Part shown: piece by piece, positions 1 to 10,029 of the stretch
Layout of the letters: each line of letters begins with the position of its first letter
Position numbering within the stretch: the first letter of the stretch is position 1
Assembly (NCBI GenBank): GCA_003439945.1
Contig: QVRM01000940.1
Span: 749,501 to 813,500 of the forward strand
DNA length: 64,000 nt
DNA from: Dermanyssus gallinae
Taxonomy: Eukaryota > Arthropoda > Arachnida > Mesostigmata > Dermanyssidae
Direction: 5' to 3'
Program-made: the position numbers and the translations under genes
The notes under the pieces: generated by a model
Told to the model about the DNA's origin: nothing
Seen by the model: the letters and a program-made list of their open reading frames with translations, nothing else
Database searches by the model: none

Positions 1-105
1 AGAGGAAGGTCCAGTTGCTCCCGCTTTGTCTTAAGCTCATGTATGGTGTTAGTTTTTACAATTAATATACGTCGAGCAAAAATTTAATTGCCGGATGCAA
101 CGTTT

Positions 106-106
106 T

Positions 107-138
<32 letters not shown>

Positions 139-163
139 ATATATTATATATATATATATATAT

Positions 164-239
<76 letters not shown>
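106..239. repeat. (TA)n microsatellite, interrupted
   Basis: About 130 bases of alternating TA, broken at intervals by TTATA interruptions. It lies just upstream of a splice-acceptor-like tract. Confidence 0.95.
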
Positions 240-245
<6 letters not shown>

Positions 246-295
246 CTAATCTTATAATGTTTATCAATTTTCTTTGTGGTGTTCTTCTATTGCAG

Positions 296-345
296 AAAAA
301 AGAGATTGATAGTCTTCGTGCACTTGTCAAGCAAATGAATCTTCA
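296..345 (+). CDS. Candidate internal exon of an unidentified gene
   Basis: A pyrimidine-rich tract ending in TTGCAG (to 295) is followed by 50 open bases and then a good donor, CA|GTGAGTAAG (intron from 346). The open frame reads KKEIDSLRALVKQMNLQ, a charged stretch with heptad-like spacing that would suit a coiled coil. The last Q codon spans the donor, so the frame would continue in a later exon. No partner exon is visible here, and the family cannot be told from 16 residues. The call rests on splice-site quality and reading frame only; chance is a real alternative. Confidence 0.3.
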
Positions 346-710
346 GTGAGTAAGCTCCCTGTAAGTGCCTGCCTTAACTCGGGCCTATACATTGACATGC
401 ATTTATATATGCATACATTACTGTAATCATTTTAGCATTTTGTCATCAGCACATATGACAATCACACATGAATTTCACACGGGTGGGAAATATGTATATA
501 ATATAGATAAAGGATTTGTAATAAAACGACTTAACCATTGAAGGAAGTATCCGTTCTTTAGGGTCGTATGTAAGTTGTGTAATAATGCTGTAACCGAGAT
601 GAGGCAAAAAAAATTATATCGACATGATGGTGCATTTGCATACTTATCGCGAACGCTTGTTTAGTCAGTGTAGCAACTGGTTTGATTCGGCAGCGATTCG
701 ATTAATCGCT
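346..710. other. No gene seen
   Basis: AT-rich sequence with no open frame, domain or repeat that I recognise. Confidence 0.6.
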
Positions 711-730
711 AATATATATATATATATATA

Positions 731-1312
731 CAGGGTGTGACAGGAAGGTTTTTAAAGCGATGCATAGAAATGTAAAGCTCGTTAAAGCAAATATTTTTTC
801 CAATAGAACATGGTCTCTAAGACGTCTTGTTTCGGAGTGAGAGTGAAATTACTGCAATTTGTGACAATGGTGTTTTTGCCCGACATAGGAACACAAAATG
901 TGCTGTTGCGAGACAACCAGTGCTCCTAGACAGAAGCACACGTTCGTGTTCGTGATAAAATTCTGTGAGTGGTTGTAGGGTTATGATTTTGAAGTATTTG
1001 GCGTGAACGCTAATAAAGAACTTCATTTTTGGCGAATTCTCTTCTAAGCGACCGTGTCGCGTCTTCTGACCGCCCTTGCATATTCTTCAAATGGAGCAGA
1101 ATTTTATCACGGTCTAGGAGGACTGGTTGTCTCGCAACAGCACATTTTGTGCTCCTATGTCGGACAAAAACACCATTGTCACAAATTGTAGTAATTTCAC
1201 TCTCACTCCGAAACAAGACGTCTTAGAGTCCATGTTTTATTGGAAAAAATATTTGCTTTAAGGAGCTCTACAATTCTATGCATCGCTTTAAAAACCTTCC
1301 TGTCACACCCTG
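731..1312. mobile_element. Palindromic MITE-like element A
   Basis: The element starts CAGGGTGTGACAGG and ends in the reverse complement, CCTGTCACACCCTG, flanked by TA on both sides (left flank a TA run). The two arms, 731-965 and 1097-1312, are imperfect inverted copies of each other. The 131-bp middle is unpaired here but paired in element B, so A looks like an internal-deletion derivative. The ends and TA target suit a non-autonomous Tc1/mariner-type element. Open frames of 65-70 codons in the arms mirror each other because the arms do; they are not evidence of a protein. Confidence 0.85.
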
Positions 1313-1489
1313 TATTTATTTATGTTTCTGGAAGTGCAAAGCGGAAACGCGGTTGCAATATTGGGTACGTTGTCTTCAACTTGTCTGGCAATCTGAATGC
1401 CTGCTTTGTTTATAAACTCTTCTATGTGATTACAATGATCAGTCTATGATTGACAAAAAATGGCAAGGAAAACCATTAAGGTATTCTGC

Positions 1490-1665
1490 AGAGTTTTTTA
1501 AAAGCTGGAAAGGCTAACGTAGAGCGTGGAGGTTGTTTGTAACGCACAAGCAATTGGACATACCAACACGTCGTGTAGAGAAAATGGCTCGCAGCGCATC
1601 ATTCGGATTACAGTACCTCTACAAAGTGATTCGTCGTAATCTTCTCAGAGGAGGATACCATAGTG
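1490..1665 (+). pseudogene. Possible transposase helix-turn-helix relic
   Basis: Conceptual translation gives RRVEKMARSASFGLQYLYK followed by VIRRNL, which resembles the DNA-binding helix-turn-helix part of Tc1/mariner transposases. Stops occur on both sides and no catalytic region follows. The similarity is weak and unconfirmed. Confidence 0.22.
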
Positions 1666-2189
1666 AGTGAACAGGTAGGACTGGAGCCCCCCGATTAGAC
1701 TTAGGCGCCGATTAGCGCAGAAATTACAGCGTAGCATTTCCACTCGAAGCTTAAACAACTAACCTCTTTCTTTCGGATTTCACTGAGTAAGGAACTTTTA
1801 TTACTACTGAGACGTACTGGAGCTACAACTATCAAGTGCCGTTTAAGTTCGTTTGCAACTTTTTTAGGATCACTCATCAAGTGATCAGGACATATTGTCA
1901 CCAGAGACTTACCTTTGCCACAGGCATTGTTTCAATGTTACAATTTCAGATCTTAGGCATATATTTTTGCAGCTTATTAAGTGGGTTACTGCAACACGCC
2001 GACCTAGCGCACCGATGCAGCGTTTACGGCCTCATCTTTAAGTTGATTTAGAGTAATGGCAACTGATATTGCGGTGCCAGCGATACGTGTTGTTACCATG
2101 TTTCCTAGGCAGATGATGGCCGCTAGAGAGAGAAGTTTTCTAACGACGCAGGCGACTCTGGCAGAGGACCCGCGACACAAACAAAACAA

Positions 2190-2367
2190 AGACTACCTAA
2201 AACTTTCAAATGCCGTGTTTGTATCAGTGACATCAAAGTCATCCGAAAATGCCGATATCATCGTGATCAGGTCTTCCTAATATCCTAGATTGACTATGTT
2301 ATGTCAGACCACACTGTTCTGTTGTGGTCGTAACTAGCGATTCTATGGAGAATAAACCATGAATGAC
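2190..2367 (+). pseudogene. 5'-truncated 3' end of the 20.5-kb LINE family
   Basis: This stretch matches the extreme 3' end of the element at 20522-24597: the zinc-knuckle area (CRVCISDI... against CSYCGQSDI...), then IDYVMSDHTVLL against VDYIMLDHTVVL, then the shared tail with ATTCTATGG, AATAAA and ATGAATGA. The frame is broken, with at least one stop and a length change in the zinc knuckle. The shared 3' end and missing 5' part are what incomplete target-primed reverse transcription leaves. It shows the family has more than one copy and gives a comparison for the long copy's 3' boundary. Confidence 0.75.
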
Positions 2368-3355
2368 AATATATATATATGCATATATAAATTAGATGCT
2401 ATGTCTGCTCACCGATGGAGCAAGTCAAGCCCGCCGAGGATAGGAATTTGAGGGCTCCTTTAATAATCGAAACAGGTCCCTCATCTTTTCATGACGTTTT
2501 AATTCAAATAAGTAGCTTGTTGATTTATTGCCCTTCCTTTGTAGAACTCTTCGTTCCCGAAACCAATCAAACGCATTACCCCGAGCAGCTCCGTAATATT
2601 TTCTCAGCCAAAATGTTGTATAGCGACCGGAGTAAATAAGGAGTGCCAAAAAGGGGCTTGACATAATATGGCGGTAACATAATATGCACCGCGAATTTCC
2701 GGTTTAGATGGAAAACGTTTACCGTCGGCTCGGCTCACATGAAAGTGAGCACTGTTGAGGAATATTATTTTTGCAGTTGCATATTGCATGGCATTGAAAT
2801 ATTTTTGTTAATGGGCGAGCATTTATCGGTTAAATTTGTTGGCAGCAAAGACCGGTATTCATGGTTTATATCCTCAAAGGATTGAAGTAAACGAACTTAA
2901 CCATATCATTAATACCATACAATTCGTTTGTGTATGTTTTCACGAGTTTACTTTGGAGACTGCTTGCGCACATTTATAAAAATGTTTTATTGCCTAATTT
3001 ACTCTTGTCAATGAAATGCATGCACGCAAGCTGATCATTATTGCGGCGTCGCCTCAATACGTAGCGTCAATTTTAACGGTGTAGTTTTGTCGACGAGTTA
3101 GTCTTTACCATGGAACCTTATAAGCCATCTTTGCAAGTAGGGTGCAAAGGTGGTGGCGATATTGCAATAAATTTAAGTAACGCGGACATCTCTTTGCAAA
3201 CATCATATAAAAAATCTTGCCAAGTTGTTTTTGCACTAATCATTTTTTGGCCTTTCCATGGAACAGCAGAATATTGCAGCAGGGCGTCAGGACAGAGACC
3301 ACTGGTTGAGTCAGCGATTTATATTACAATTTCAAGTTTCTGTGATACAGATGTG
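2368..3355. other. Mostly unassigned sequence
   Basis: No complete gene. On the minus strand at 2664-2425 there is a faint resemblance to the N-terminal region of a mariner transposase (AFDWFRERRVLQRKG), too weak to call. The rest has no recognisable feature. Confidence 0.5.
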
Positions 3356-3359
3356 TTTT

Positions 3360-3925
3360 TCTCCGAGCAAACATATTATAGATTTTGACGGAATTTCCGC
3401 CAATTTCTGTTAGACGGCGTATCTCTCCATCGAAGCACACTTCAAAACACGTTTTCCCATGTTTTTCTAGCTCCACCTTGATACCTTAAAGCACCTATTT
3501 ACGTAAATGCTTTCAACGTTTTTAATTTTCCAAAAAAGAAGGACATTGCACCGTGCTATGTCGGGTAAATAAGCTGGGTGCTCAGGCACGGCGACAAATG
3601 ACTCAATGTTTTTAGCCTTGAGAGCTGGTACGTTATCATGATGGATGACCCATCGCCCTTTAGAACTCTTCCCGATGAGCGCAGCGAAAACCTTTCCTAG
3701 GCATTCTGTAGTGCGTAATGACTCGTCACTGTATCACCTTCATGTTGAGTCCGAAGTGGTTGTGCAGGATCTTATGGATAGACTTGGCCCAAACTTGGTC
3801 TTCTCTAGCGATTAAATATTTTCTTTGGTTTTCGCCAATCGCAGCCCTCACACAACTCACAGTCGCTTGCTGCTATTTTTGGGCGTCCTTCACGAAATTT
3901 GACGCACAGATTGGAAATGACTAGT
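3360..3925 (-). pseudogene. Mariner-like transposase relic with internal deletion
   Basis: Read on the minus strand, the first part (about 3915-3725) resembles the mariner N-terminal helix-turn-helix (SIHKILHNHFGLNMK). After a stop and a short bridge comes the catalytic core: GRWVIHHDNVPAL, then PEHPAYLPDIARCNVLLFWK. The second catalytic Asp (HHDN) is present. The position of the third Asp reads Asn (RCNV in place of the usual xxDF). The segment that should hold the first catalytic Asp is missing between the two blocks, and the spacing inside the core is shortened. Stops follow the core. Dead mariner copy; subfamily not resolved. Confidence 0.75.
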
Positions 3926-3929
3926 TCGG

Positions 3930-4379
3930 AATTCGCATATATTCGTATAATCAGGGCTTCATCCTCAATGGCCGATCGCAGGTCTTCGAAACATTGTTCT
4001 GCACTTAACCCTCGCTAGAAGTTGTACAAAAGATCAGTACGCAGCCTCAAATATTGGATACGGTTCTACAGGCATTGACATGATTGTACTCGCTACCGTT
4101 TGGAGCAGGGGATTGCTGGATCTGTAGGAGAACGTTCGGATACAAAATTCTGCTTGATTTTTGTATTCAACCTTAAACAAAGATAACGCACCAGTATCGT
4201 TTCTAACTCTTTGTATAATCGGTTTAGAAGTATAGAATAATATGCTCCTGTGACCACTTGTCCGGCGCACATTCACAAACTTGCCCACTGCGTATAGACT
4301 CGGGTATGGAGCGGTGGACCCAAGGGTTCATCCACAGTCGCAAATCAACACCAAAGGTCTTGCGGATAGCTACGATACT
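3930..4379. other. Unassigned sequence
   Basis: No recognised domain or repeat. A minus-strand open frame at 4288-4034 is unlike anything I know. Confidence 0.5.
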
Positions 4380-4551
4380 TTTCGGGCTGAGCCTTGGCCA
4401 AGATTTAACGTCCACGGGACTGCTTTTCGCACTGCTTCATAGACGGACTCCCATAAATAAAAATATGCAACGGTGGGGCTCGAACCCGCGAACCTATTTG
4501 TCTCCTCCGGTCGCGAGGCGCAGGCGAATGCACCACGCAACCGGGCTCGAC
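4380..4551 (-). mobile_element. tRNA-derived SINE, copy 1
   Basis: On the minus strand the unit begins GTCGAGCCCGGTTG, carries a pol III B-box-like GGGTTCGAGCCCC, and ends near GGCTCAGCCCGAA. It aligns along its length with copies at 4706-4886, 13153-13325 and 49375-49547. The tRNA-like head is at the right end. No clear target-site duplication was found. Confidence 0.8.
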
Positions 4552-4705
4552 TAGGACCATACAATGGATGCTTTTAACTATCCCTTGACGTACTGCCCTA
4601 AACTGAGCGTTCGGGGCGCGCTTCATCCCTGACTGATGTCCGACGACATTGGAAGTCATTAATTTATAGATAAACGGTCGCCAGCGCTGATGCAGAATCC
4701 CCGTA

Positions 4706-4886
4706 CAAAATCCTTTCGGGGCTGACTTTTAGCCAAGATTTAACGTCCATGGGACTACTTTGCGCATTGCTTCGCAGACGGACCCCCATAAATACAAATG
4801 TGCAACGGTGGGGCTCGAACCCGCGCACCTATGTGTCTCTTCCGGTCGCGAGGCGCAGACGCATGCCACCACGCCACCGGACTCGA
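4706..4886 (-). mobile_element. tRNA-derived SINE, copy 2, with 13-bp target duplication
   Basis: Same family as copy 1. The insertion is flanked by exact repeats of CAGAATCCCCGTA at 4693-4705 and 4887-4899, the expected signature of LINE-mediated retroposition. On the minus strand the tRNA-like head has a B box (GGGTTCGAGCCCC) about 60 bases from the start. The 3' body ends AGTCAGCCCCGAAAGGA. No long A tail is seen. Confidence 0.92.
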
Positions 4887-4899
4887 CAGAATCCCCGTA

Positions 4900-5810
4900 A
4901 ACATTGTCCAACTCCGCTTTGATTTGCTCAGCCGTCCACTTCTTAAAATAAAAATGCTAAATATGGAATTCCTGTCTCTCAATTTTTACGACAAGTGCTA
5001 ACCTGCTCAGTTTGTGTCTACTAAACCTTATTTAAGCTTTATTCTTTGCCTGATATGTGATGGTGCAAAGAGTGTTATTTTCTGCCCATAGAATACAGTG
5101 ATCATTGCGGTGATATTCCGTGGAAATTCTGGTCAGGTATTGAACGTACACATTTACTCTGCTTCAATTAATTTCATAGTCTGGGACAAACCTGGAAGTC
5201 CCTCGTATCAGGTATGCGGTCTTCCGCAATTTTCTATAGCGGACGAAGACTCGTTTCATATAGAATGCAGACATATCTAAACCCTAGCGAGAACACGAAT
5301 CTCTAAGATTTCAGCGAAACGACGGCCCGCAGAACGAACTATTCGCAAAGCGTACCAACTCACGCTGACTCCCAGGTTGTTAGAAGAGTTATAGACAAGT
5401 TCAGCACAGCTACTGGTAGATTTCAATTTCAACAGAGATGTTTTATCTGGAAAAGATACCGCAAAGCTCTAGGAGTGAAACATCCGCCTGTATCAGCCGA
5501 GCCTATGTGGTCCGAACCACCAAATACAAACCCCGATCCACGATCAAAGAAGACATCTTTGCCGCAGTTCGATCTGCTCCAAGAAGTTCTTTAGTAGGCT
5601 TGGACGTCCTCCGTCCGAGGTTACGTGCGGACTTGCTGTCCCCAAACCTCGGTAAGGCAGCAAGTACGTTACCAATATATCTAGCTAAATAAGCTAACAA
5701 ATTACGATTTGGGCAATCAGCAGAGCTTTTACCATAATTGTTGGTGTCAAATCATTCACTTAGTTAAAATGCGGCCTAATTCAACAGCTAGTACGCTCAC
5801 TATGTCTACG
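4900..5810. other. Unassigned sequence
   Basis: Several 60-85-codon open frames but no recognisable domain. Given the Jockey-type gag relic just downstream, part of this may be older retroelement sequence; that is inference only. Confidence 0.4.
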
Positions 5811-5815
5811 CAGGG

Positions 5816-6007
5816 TTGCTTCGAATGCCCGCACAGAGAGAGTTGCTCACACACTTAATAGACGACCAACAATTGGGGTTCTTGGTCAAAGTCGGGGTGA
5901 AAACAGACTTATCCTATGTACAGTCTCAAGCTAGATTGTTCAAGTGCTTCCAATACAGCAAGGAGAGACCACATTCCAAAGATAATCAAGGATACAAACA
6001 TGTTTAA
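5816..6007 (+). pseudogene. Jockey-type LINE ORF1 (gag-like) fragment
   Basis: The frame contains SYVQSQARLFKCFQYSKERP followed by HSKDN. This lines up with the segment before and within the first zinc knuckle of Jockey-type ORF1 proteins, where a Y-x-P-N-P-x-R-C-F-K-C-Q block precedes a CCHC knuckle. The usual final Cys is replaced and the protein stops soon after. Only about 60 codons remain. A C-terminal RT-polyprotein fragment follows on the same strand at 6690-7045. A similar pairing occurs on the minus strand at 52593-51729. Confidence 0.45.
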
Positions 6008-6380
6008 TTAGGAAATTAACGTGTGCACTTATCTTACAAGAAATGTCAATAAACAAACAATTGAAACAGTTATTTATGCTGGGCCCTTGTATATGCGTCC
6101 AAATGGTCGTATCACACCTGACTTGCATACAACAGAAAGATCCCCTAGATCCACTCTCGATCTGCCTAAGTAAACGATATTATCAAGTCACTTAAAAGTC
6201 CGCTCGAGCGATAAACTACTGCCAGGCGACGTTTTCACAAGTGTTAACGATTTACAGGAAATTTTCAATTTCGGGAAGTCCGCACCTTGGCCCTGAACCC
6301 CTCGAGATGTTAACTGTTCGTGCGGAATAGCTCCTAGTGGTAACCTTAATAAAGGACGGTATCCCTTCCCCCTGCTCTGA

Positions 6381-6444
6381 TGTGTGGCGGGGACTGTCAC
6401 CAGCTAGTGCTGCAGAACTAGCTGGTGACAGTCCCCGCCACACA
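6381..6444. repeat. Perfect 28-bp inverted repeat (hairpin)
   Basis: Arms 6381-6408 and 6417-6444 are exact reverse complements around the 8-base loop GCTGCAGA. It lies between the gag relic and the RT-C-terminal relic and may mark an inversion junction. Confidence 0.95.
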
Positions 6445-6689
6445 TGAGATTTCCGACAGGGTCTGCGGCCATCTCGACGAAATCGGTCTGGTCGAGTTCA
6501 CCTTCATGCGAAATCAACGTGCAAGCAGCTTGGTGGAGGTTCTCGAAACTTCACCAACAGAAGTCACATCTCGGAGTGAATGGTCGTCCCTGCTAACCGA
6601 CCAACATGCTCGTCTAATTGTTAATTAAACTAACAATGACTTTACTGGGACTCAGCTTAGGGTAACCTCTATCAATCTTGAAAGCTATT

Positions 6690-7045
6690 AAGAACATGCC
6701 CTGCCCCAGCGCATCATTAGAAGCCTTAATCGATGATTTCGCTGCAAGCATTTGTATTTGTCTCAGACTCGGTACGCCCGCATGTTTACCCTCACATATT
6801 TCGATGCAAGAAGTAATCATGCTCTATCATGCGCCTTGATGAAGGCCTGAGGGCGGTGGGCTATCCAAGCTCGTCGGAACCTATTGAACCAACCAGGAAC
6901 GACGGTAATCCCCCCGACGGGTCGACCCTTATTCTTTCTAAACGGGGCCAAACCCTTGTCTGGAGTGTCACTGTGACCGACTCATTTTGTCCCTCAAGAG
7001 TCGGTTTCGGTGCACGTAGAGCCGTCTACGCCGCGATCTTATGAG
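6690..7045 (+). pseudogene. C-terminal fragment of a retroelement RT polyprotein
   Basis: The translated pieces match, in order, the end of a widespread animal RT polyprotein. First comes a CLRLGTPACLPSH-like block (usually LRLG-x-P-x-C-x-PH). Next is a stretch resembling the RRALxSAGxPxxLEPxGL linker. Last is DGSTLILSKRGQTLVWSVTV and TDSFCPSRVG, the usual RPDGxTLxPWxRGxxLVWDxTxxDT block. The conserved WD is WS here. The frame changes upstream. The same family ends at 51729-52190 on the minus strand. The clade is not named here because the RT core is absent. Confidence 0.65.
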
Positions 7046-7393
7046 ATTATATATTATTTATGAATTACTAACGGTGGGAACATGACAATTGGGTAAGAAA
7101 ATACCATAACATTGAGTATTCGTACGGGTTTTACCCATTTGTCTTCGACATCCTTGGCGGGCCGGCCCAAAAAGTCAGCTATGTCAAAGCCGTGTGTTAA
7201 TATCTATATGTTATGTTGTGTTAATAACAAAATGTTAAATCGCATTTGGAGACCATACGTTTTTTCAGTCAATGTGTGCCAAGATCCTCAAACACGATAT
7301 ATATATATATATGATAACAAATTATATGCAGTCCCTACTGCAGCTACCAACGTGGCAGAACAGGGGTCATAACTGCAAAGCCGTAAACAAAAA

Positions 7394-7419
7394 ACTATCT
7401 GGACACGTGTTCAGATAGT
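7394..7419. repeat. Short hairpin
   Basis: Arms ACTATCTGGACAC and GTGTTCAGATAGT are complementary at 12 of 13 positions with no loop. CCGTA (7381) and TACGG (after the right arm) could extend the stem. Confidence 0.7.
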
Positions 7420-7497
7420 ACTACGGGAGAGCGACTGCGTTCCAAGAGAGTTTTTGGTCTTTCTCCTTTCAACCAGGAATCTGTCTGAAACAGAGAA

Positions 7498-7545
7498 CGT
7501 TTTTACTCCCCTGAAAACAGAGAAAGTTTCAGGAGAGTAAAAACG
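7498..7545. repeat. 19-bp stem hairpin
   Basis: Arms 7498-7516 and 7527-7545 pair at 18 of 19 positions around a 10-base loop. Role unknown. Confidence 0.75.
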
Positions 7546-8247
7546 GAGAGTAAAACACTGGACCCTTGTACCTCCCCTATCCCTTGCCGTTTTATGCCGA
7601 CAAAATTGTTTTTACCTCGCGAAACCCATGAAGAAGCATTTGGCAATCAACCTCCGACCTCCTCGCATGGCGTTCCTTGCCAGCAGCATATTAGTAGTTC
7701 TAGGCCAGGTAAACGAGGCCAATCGAGCTAAATATTCTACGAGTAGAGCTTGCTTTTCCGTGCGCTCTCACACAGCAGGAGGAATCCAATCTAAAATTCT
7801 GAGAGGGTTACACGCCCCCGTCGTTACTCCACTCGATGTGGCGGCGGCGGCGGCACCAGAAAGCAGCACGCAGAAACTGGTAGACTGGAGGTTCGGGAGA
7901 GACGTGCAGTGGCAGCTTCATCCACAGAGGCACATCTGCACATCGACGCACACAAACGGCATTTCATAGGTGAATGAAGCTCCGTGTGCTCGTGACGAGA
8001 TACGCCGAGTTATGGCCAGCAGCATTCGGTTTGTGCGCTGGGGGCGACGGCGGCGGCAGCGGCAGCGGCGGGGGCGGGAGCGGGCTTACCCCACGAACGA
8101 GGCCACAGCACCTACTATCGAAAGCTTTGAACTCGTCTTCGAGTTTGCAATGGGGCCGCTCGTTTTTGTACAACTGACAACGACGCCTACTACTGCCGCT
8201 GCGTGCTTCTCTCTGATCGTCACTGCTTTGTACCTGCTACGATCTTT

Positions 8248-8249
<2 letters not shown>

Positions 8250-8278
<29 letters not shown>
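8250..8278. repeat. (TA)n microsatellite
   Basis: Uninterrupted TA run. Confidence 0.95.
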
Positions 8279-9193
8279 CGTACATGTCTGTCTGTACGGT
8301 CGAGTGTTCTTCACTGCGCGTCATCCTCACCGATCCTTTGCCTTCATGTTCTTCGATTCGTCCTCCTTTTCGTGGCGCGGTCTGCCGACAGTGCGCCTCT
8401 GTCTTTCTCCCGCCCTCTCTCTCTCCCTTGCTCGCACTACTTCTCTCGTTTTTTTGTGCATTCATTTCGTCGTATTGCATCGAGCAACCACTTACAATCT
8501 CGCCTATAGTGGTGGCAGTAGCAAACAACAACCGGCATACCCTCCGGTTGCAAGTACTTCCGAGCTGCGCCCCTTTCCTGATTCCGACTCCCTCCCGTGG
8601 GGGGTGGCGCTGAGCACTGGCGTTGGCCGGGCGGGAACGGGAGAAAATTGAAAGAGTTCGGCTCCTCTCGCTTGCTTCCGCACTTTCTCTATCTCTCGCT
8701 TTTGCTCATTCACACACTCAGTCGGTTGCATTGCGCCTCTCTGCGCGTCTTCATTCCGTTTCGGGTTCGACATCGCGTCTCAGCTGAGGCAGCGCCGTGG
8801 CGAACGCGGACGATGCGCTCTTTGAAGTGTTTATTGGATGCAACTTGGTTGTGCGTTCAGCTGGCCACCGTTCCCGCTTTCGGCATTCGGGGGCATCATA
8901 GGGCCGTATACAGCGGAGAGGCAGACGAAGGCGGCGGCGGCGAGAACGAGGGAAAATAGAAGTGGCAGTAGTCGTGAGGAGGCCTGAGTGCCATTACAGA
9001 TGGGTATCTCGCTAGTTGGCTAGGTAGGTCTGATCTGACGAGGTCGTCGAATTTTGACTGCGAATTGTCGACGATTGGCCGGCAACCAAGCGTCGCTGCA
9101 TTTTCTGAACCCCCCCCCTCTAACCCACCATCCCCATTCCTCTGTTTCATCGTTTTTCATTCCCTTCATTCCTCCCTCCCTCCTTCTCTGTTC

Positions 9194-9196
<3 letters not shown>

Positions 9197-9227
<31 letters not shown>
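9197..9227. repeat. (TA)n microsatellite
   Basis: Uninterrupted TA run following a CCCT-rich tract. Confidence 0.95.
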
Positions 9228-9229
<2 letters not shown>

Positions 9230-9865
9230 CCTTCTTCTTTATTTCCTGGCAGCATCGAAGCGCATCTTAGGCAATTTCACTATTTTGTAAATAACAAATG
9301 CACACCGCACCAGTACCGTAGTGGTGTAGCATTGCGGCGCCACACTTCGAAACTCCCGCTCTGACCCCACCAAGTTGCCAGCCAGGTCCTGACGCCATCG
9401 CCTTGCCGATGCAGTGGTGAGCCGTCCGTACACTGTGAGAGGACGCGGCCTGGACGCTGATGGCGTGGCGGTTGGTGCTTTAGGGTGGTGCGGTTGTGCC
9501 TCGATAGTTCGAACGCCATCGCCGAAGTCAACGATGGCCGACCGACTCGATGCAGCCACAGATAGAGCGAGTGGATTGAGCTGAGTGACGGGTGCCGCGC
9601 TAAGACGTACCGCTGCATGCGGCGTATGCAGCATGCGGCATGCGGCAATATGAATCTTCAGCACAGCGCCGCCAATGACGATCGACGACGCTTCGGGCGG
9701 CGGACCAGAAAACATCCGCGTCACGCCGCCGCCGCCGCCAAGGCAACATTCGCTCTAAGGCGAATAGATGATGATGACAGCGAGACGGCGGTTGTGGTGG
9801 TAAATAGGTGGTGGCACGCTTGTTGTTATTGCATGTCACTGAGATAAATGTCTCCGAGTGGCGGA

Positions 9866-9988
9866 GCAGCAGCAGCCGCCGCCACAGCAGCAACAACAAC
9901 AACAACAGCATCTACTACAACAACAACATCTACAGCAACAACAACATTTACAACAACAGCAACAACATCTACAGCAACAACAACATTT

Positions 9989-10023
<35 letters not shown>
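9866..10023. repeat. (CAA/CAG)n trinucleotide array
   Basis: About 160 bases of CAA and CAG units broken by regularly spaced ATCTA and ATTTA blocks, giving a higher-order pattern of about 30-60 bases. In one frame it encodes an Asn/Thr-rich run that is not credible as a protein. Confidence 0.9.
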
Positions 10024-10029
10024 AGCGGG

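Larger units (their letters stand above)
7546..9865. other. GC- and pyrimidine-rich block, no gene assigned
   Basis: Open frames up to 179 codons occur, including an ATG-led 113-codon frame at 7628-7969 with a hydrophobic stretch near its start. All are low in recognisable content and overlap frames on the other strand. The block has GGC/GCC-rich patches (8045-8085), a CT-rich run (8400-8460) and two TA runs. It could be promoter or 5' untranslated sequence of a host gene, but nothing here proves it. Confidence 0.4.

Noticed and set aside
2425..2664. Mariner N-terminus on the minus strand
   Set aside because: Only a short stretch looks similar and there is no linked downstream core, so it was left as a note.
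4700..4890. Functional tRNA gene
   Set aside because: B box is present, but the sequence recurs as a longer unit with target duplications, so it is a SINE head.
7628..7969. 113-codon ATG frame with possible signal peptide
   Set aside because: No cleavage-site or family support. The poly-Ala part comes from a GCG run.
8220..8651. Overlapping open frames of 103-136 codons on both strands
   Set aside because: They cross a TA run and a CT-rich run, and no frame has a recognisable domain. Composition explains them.
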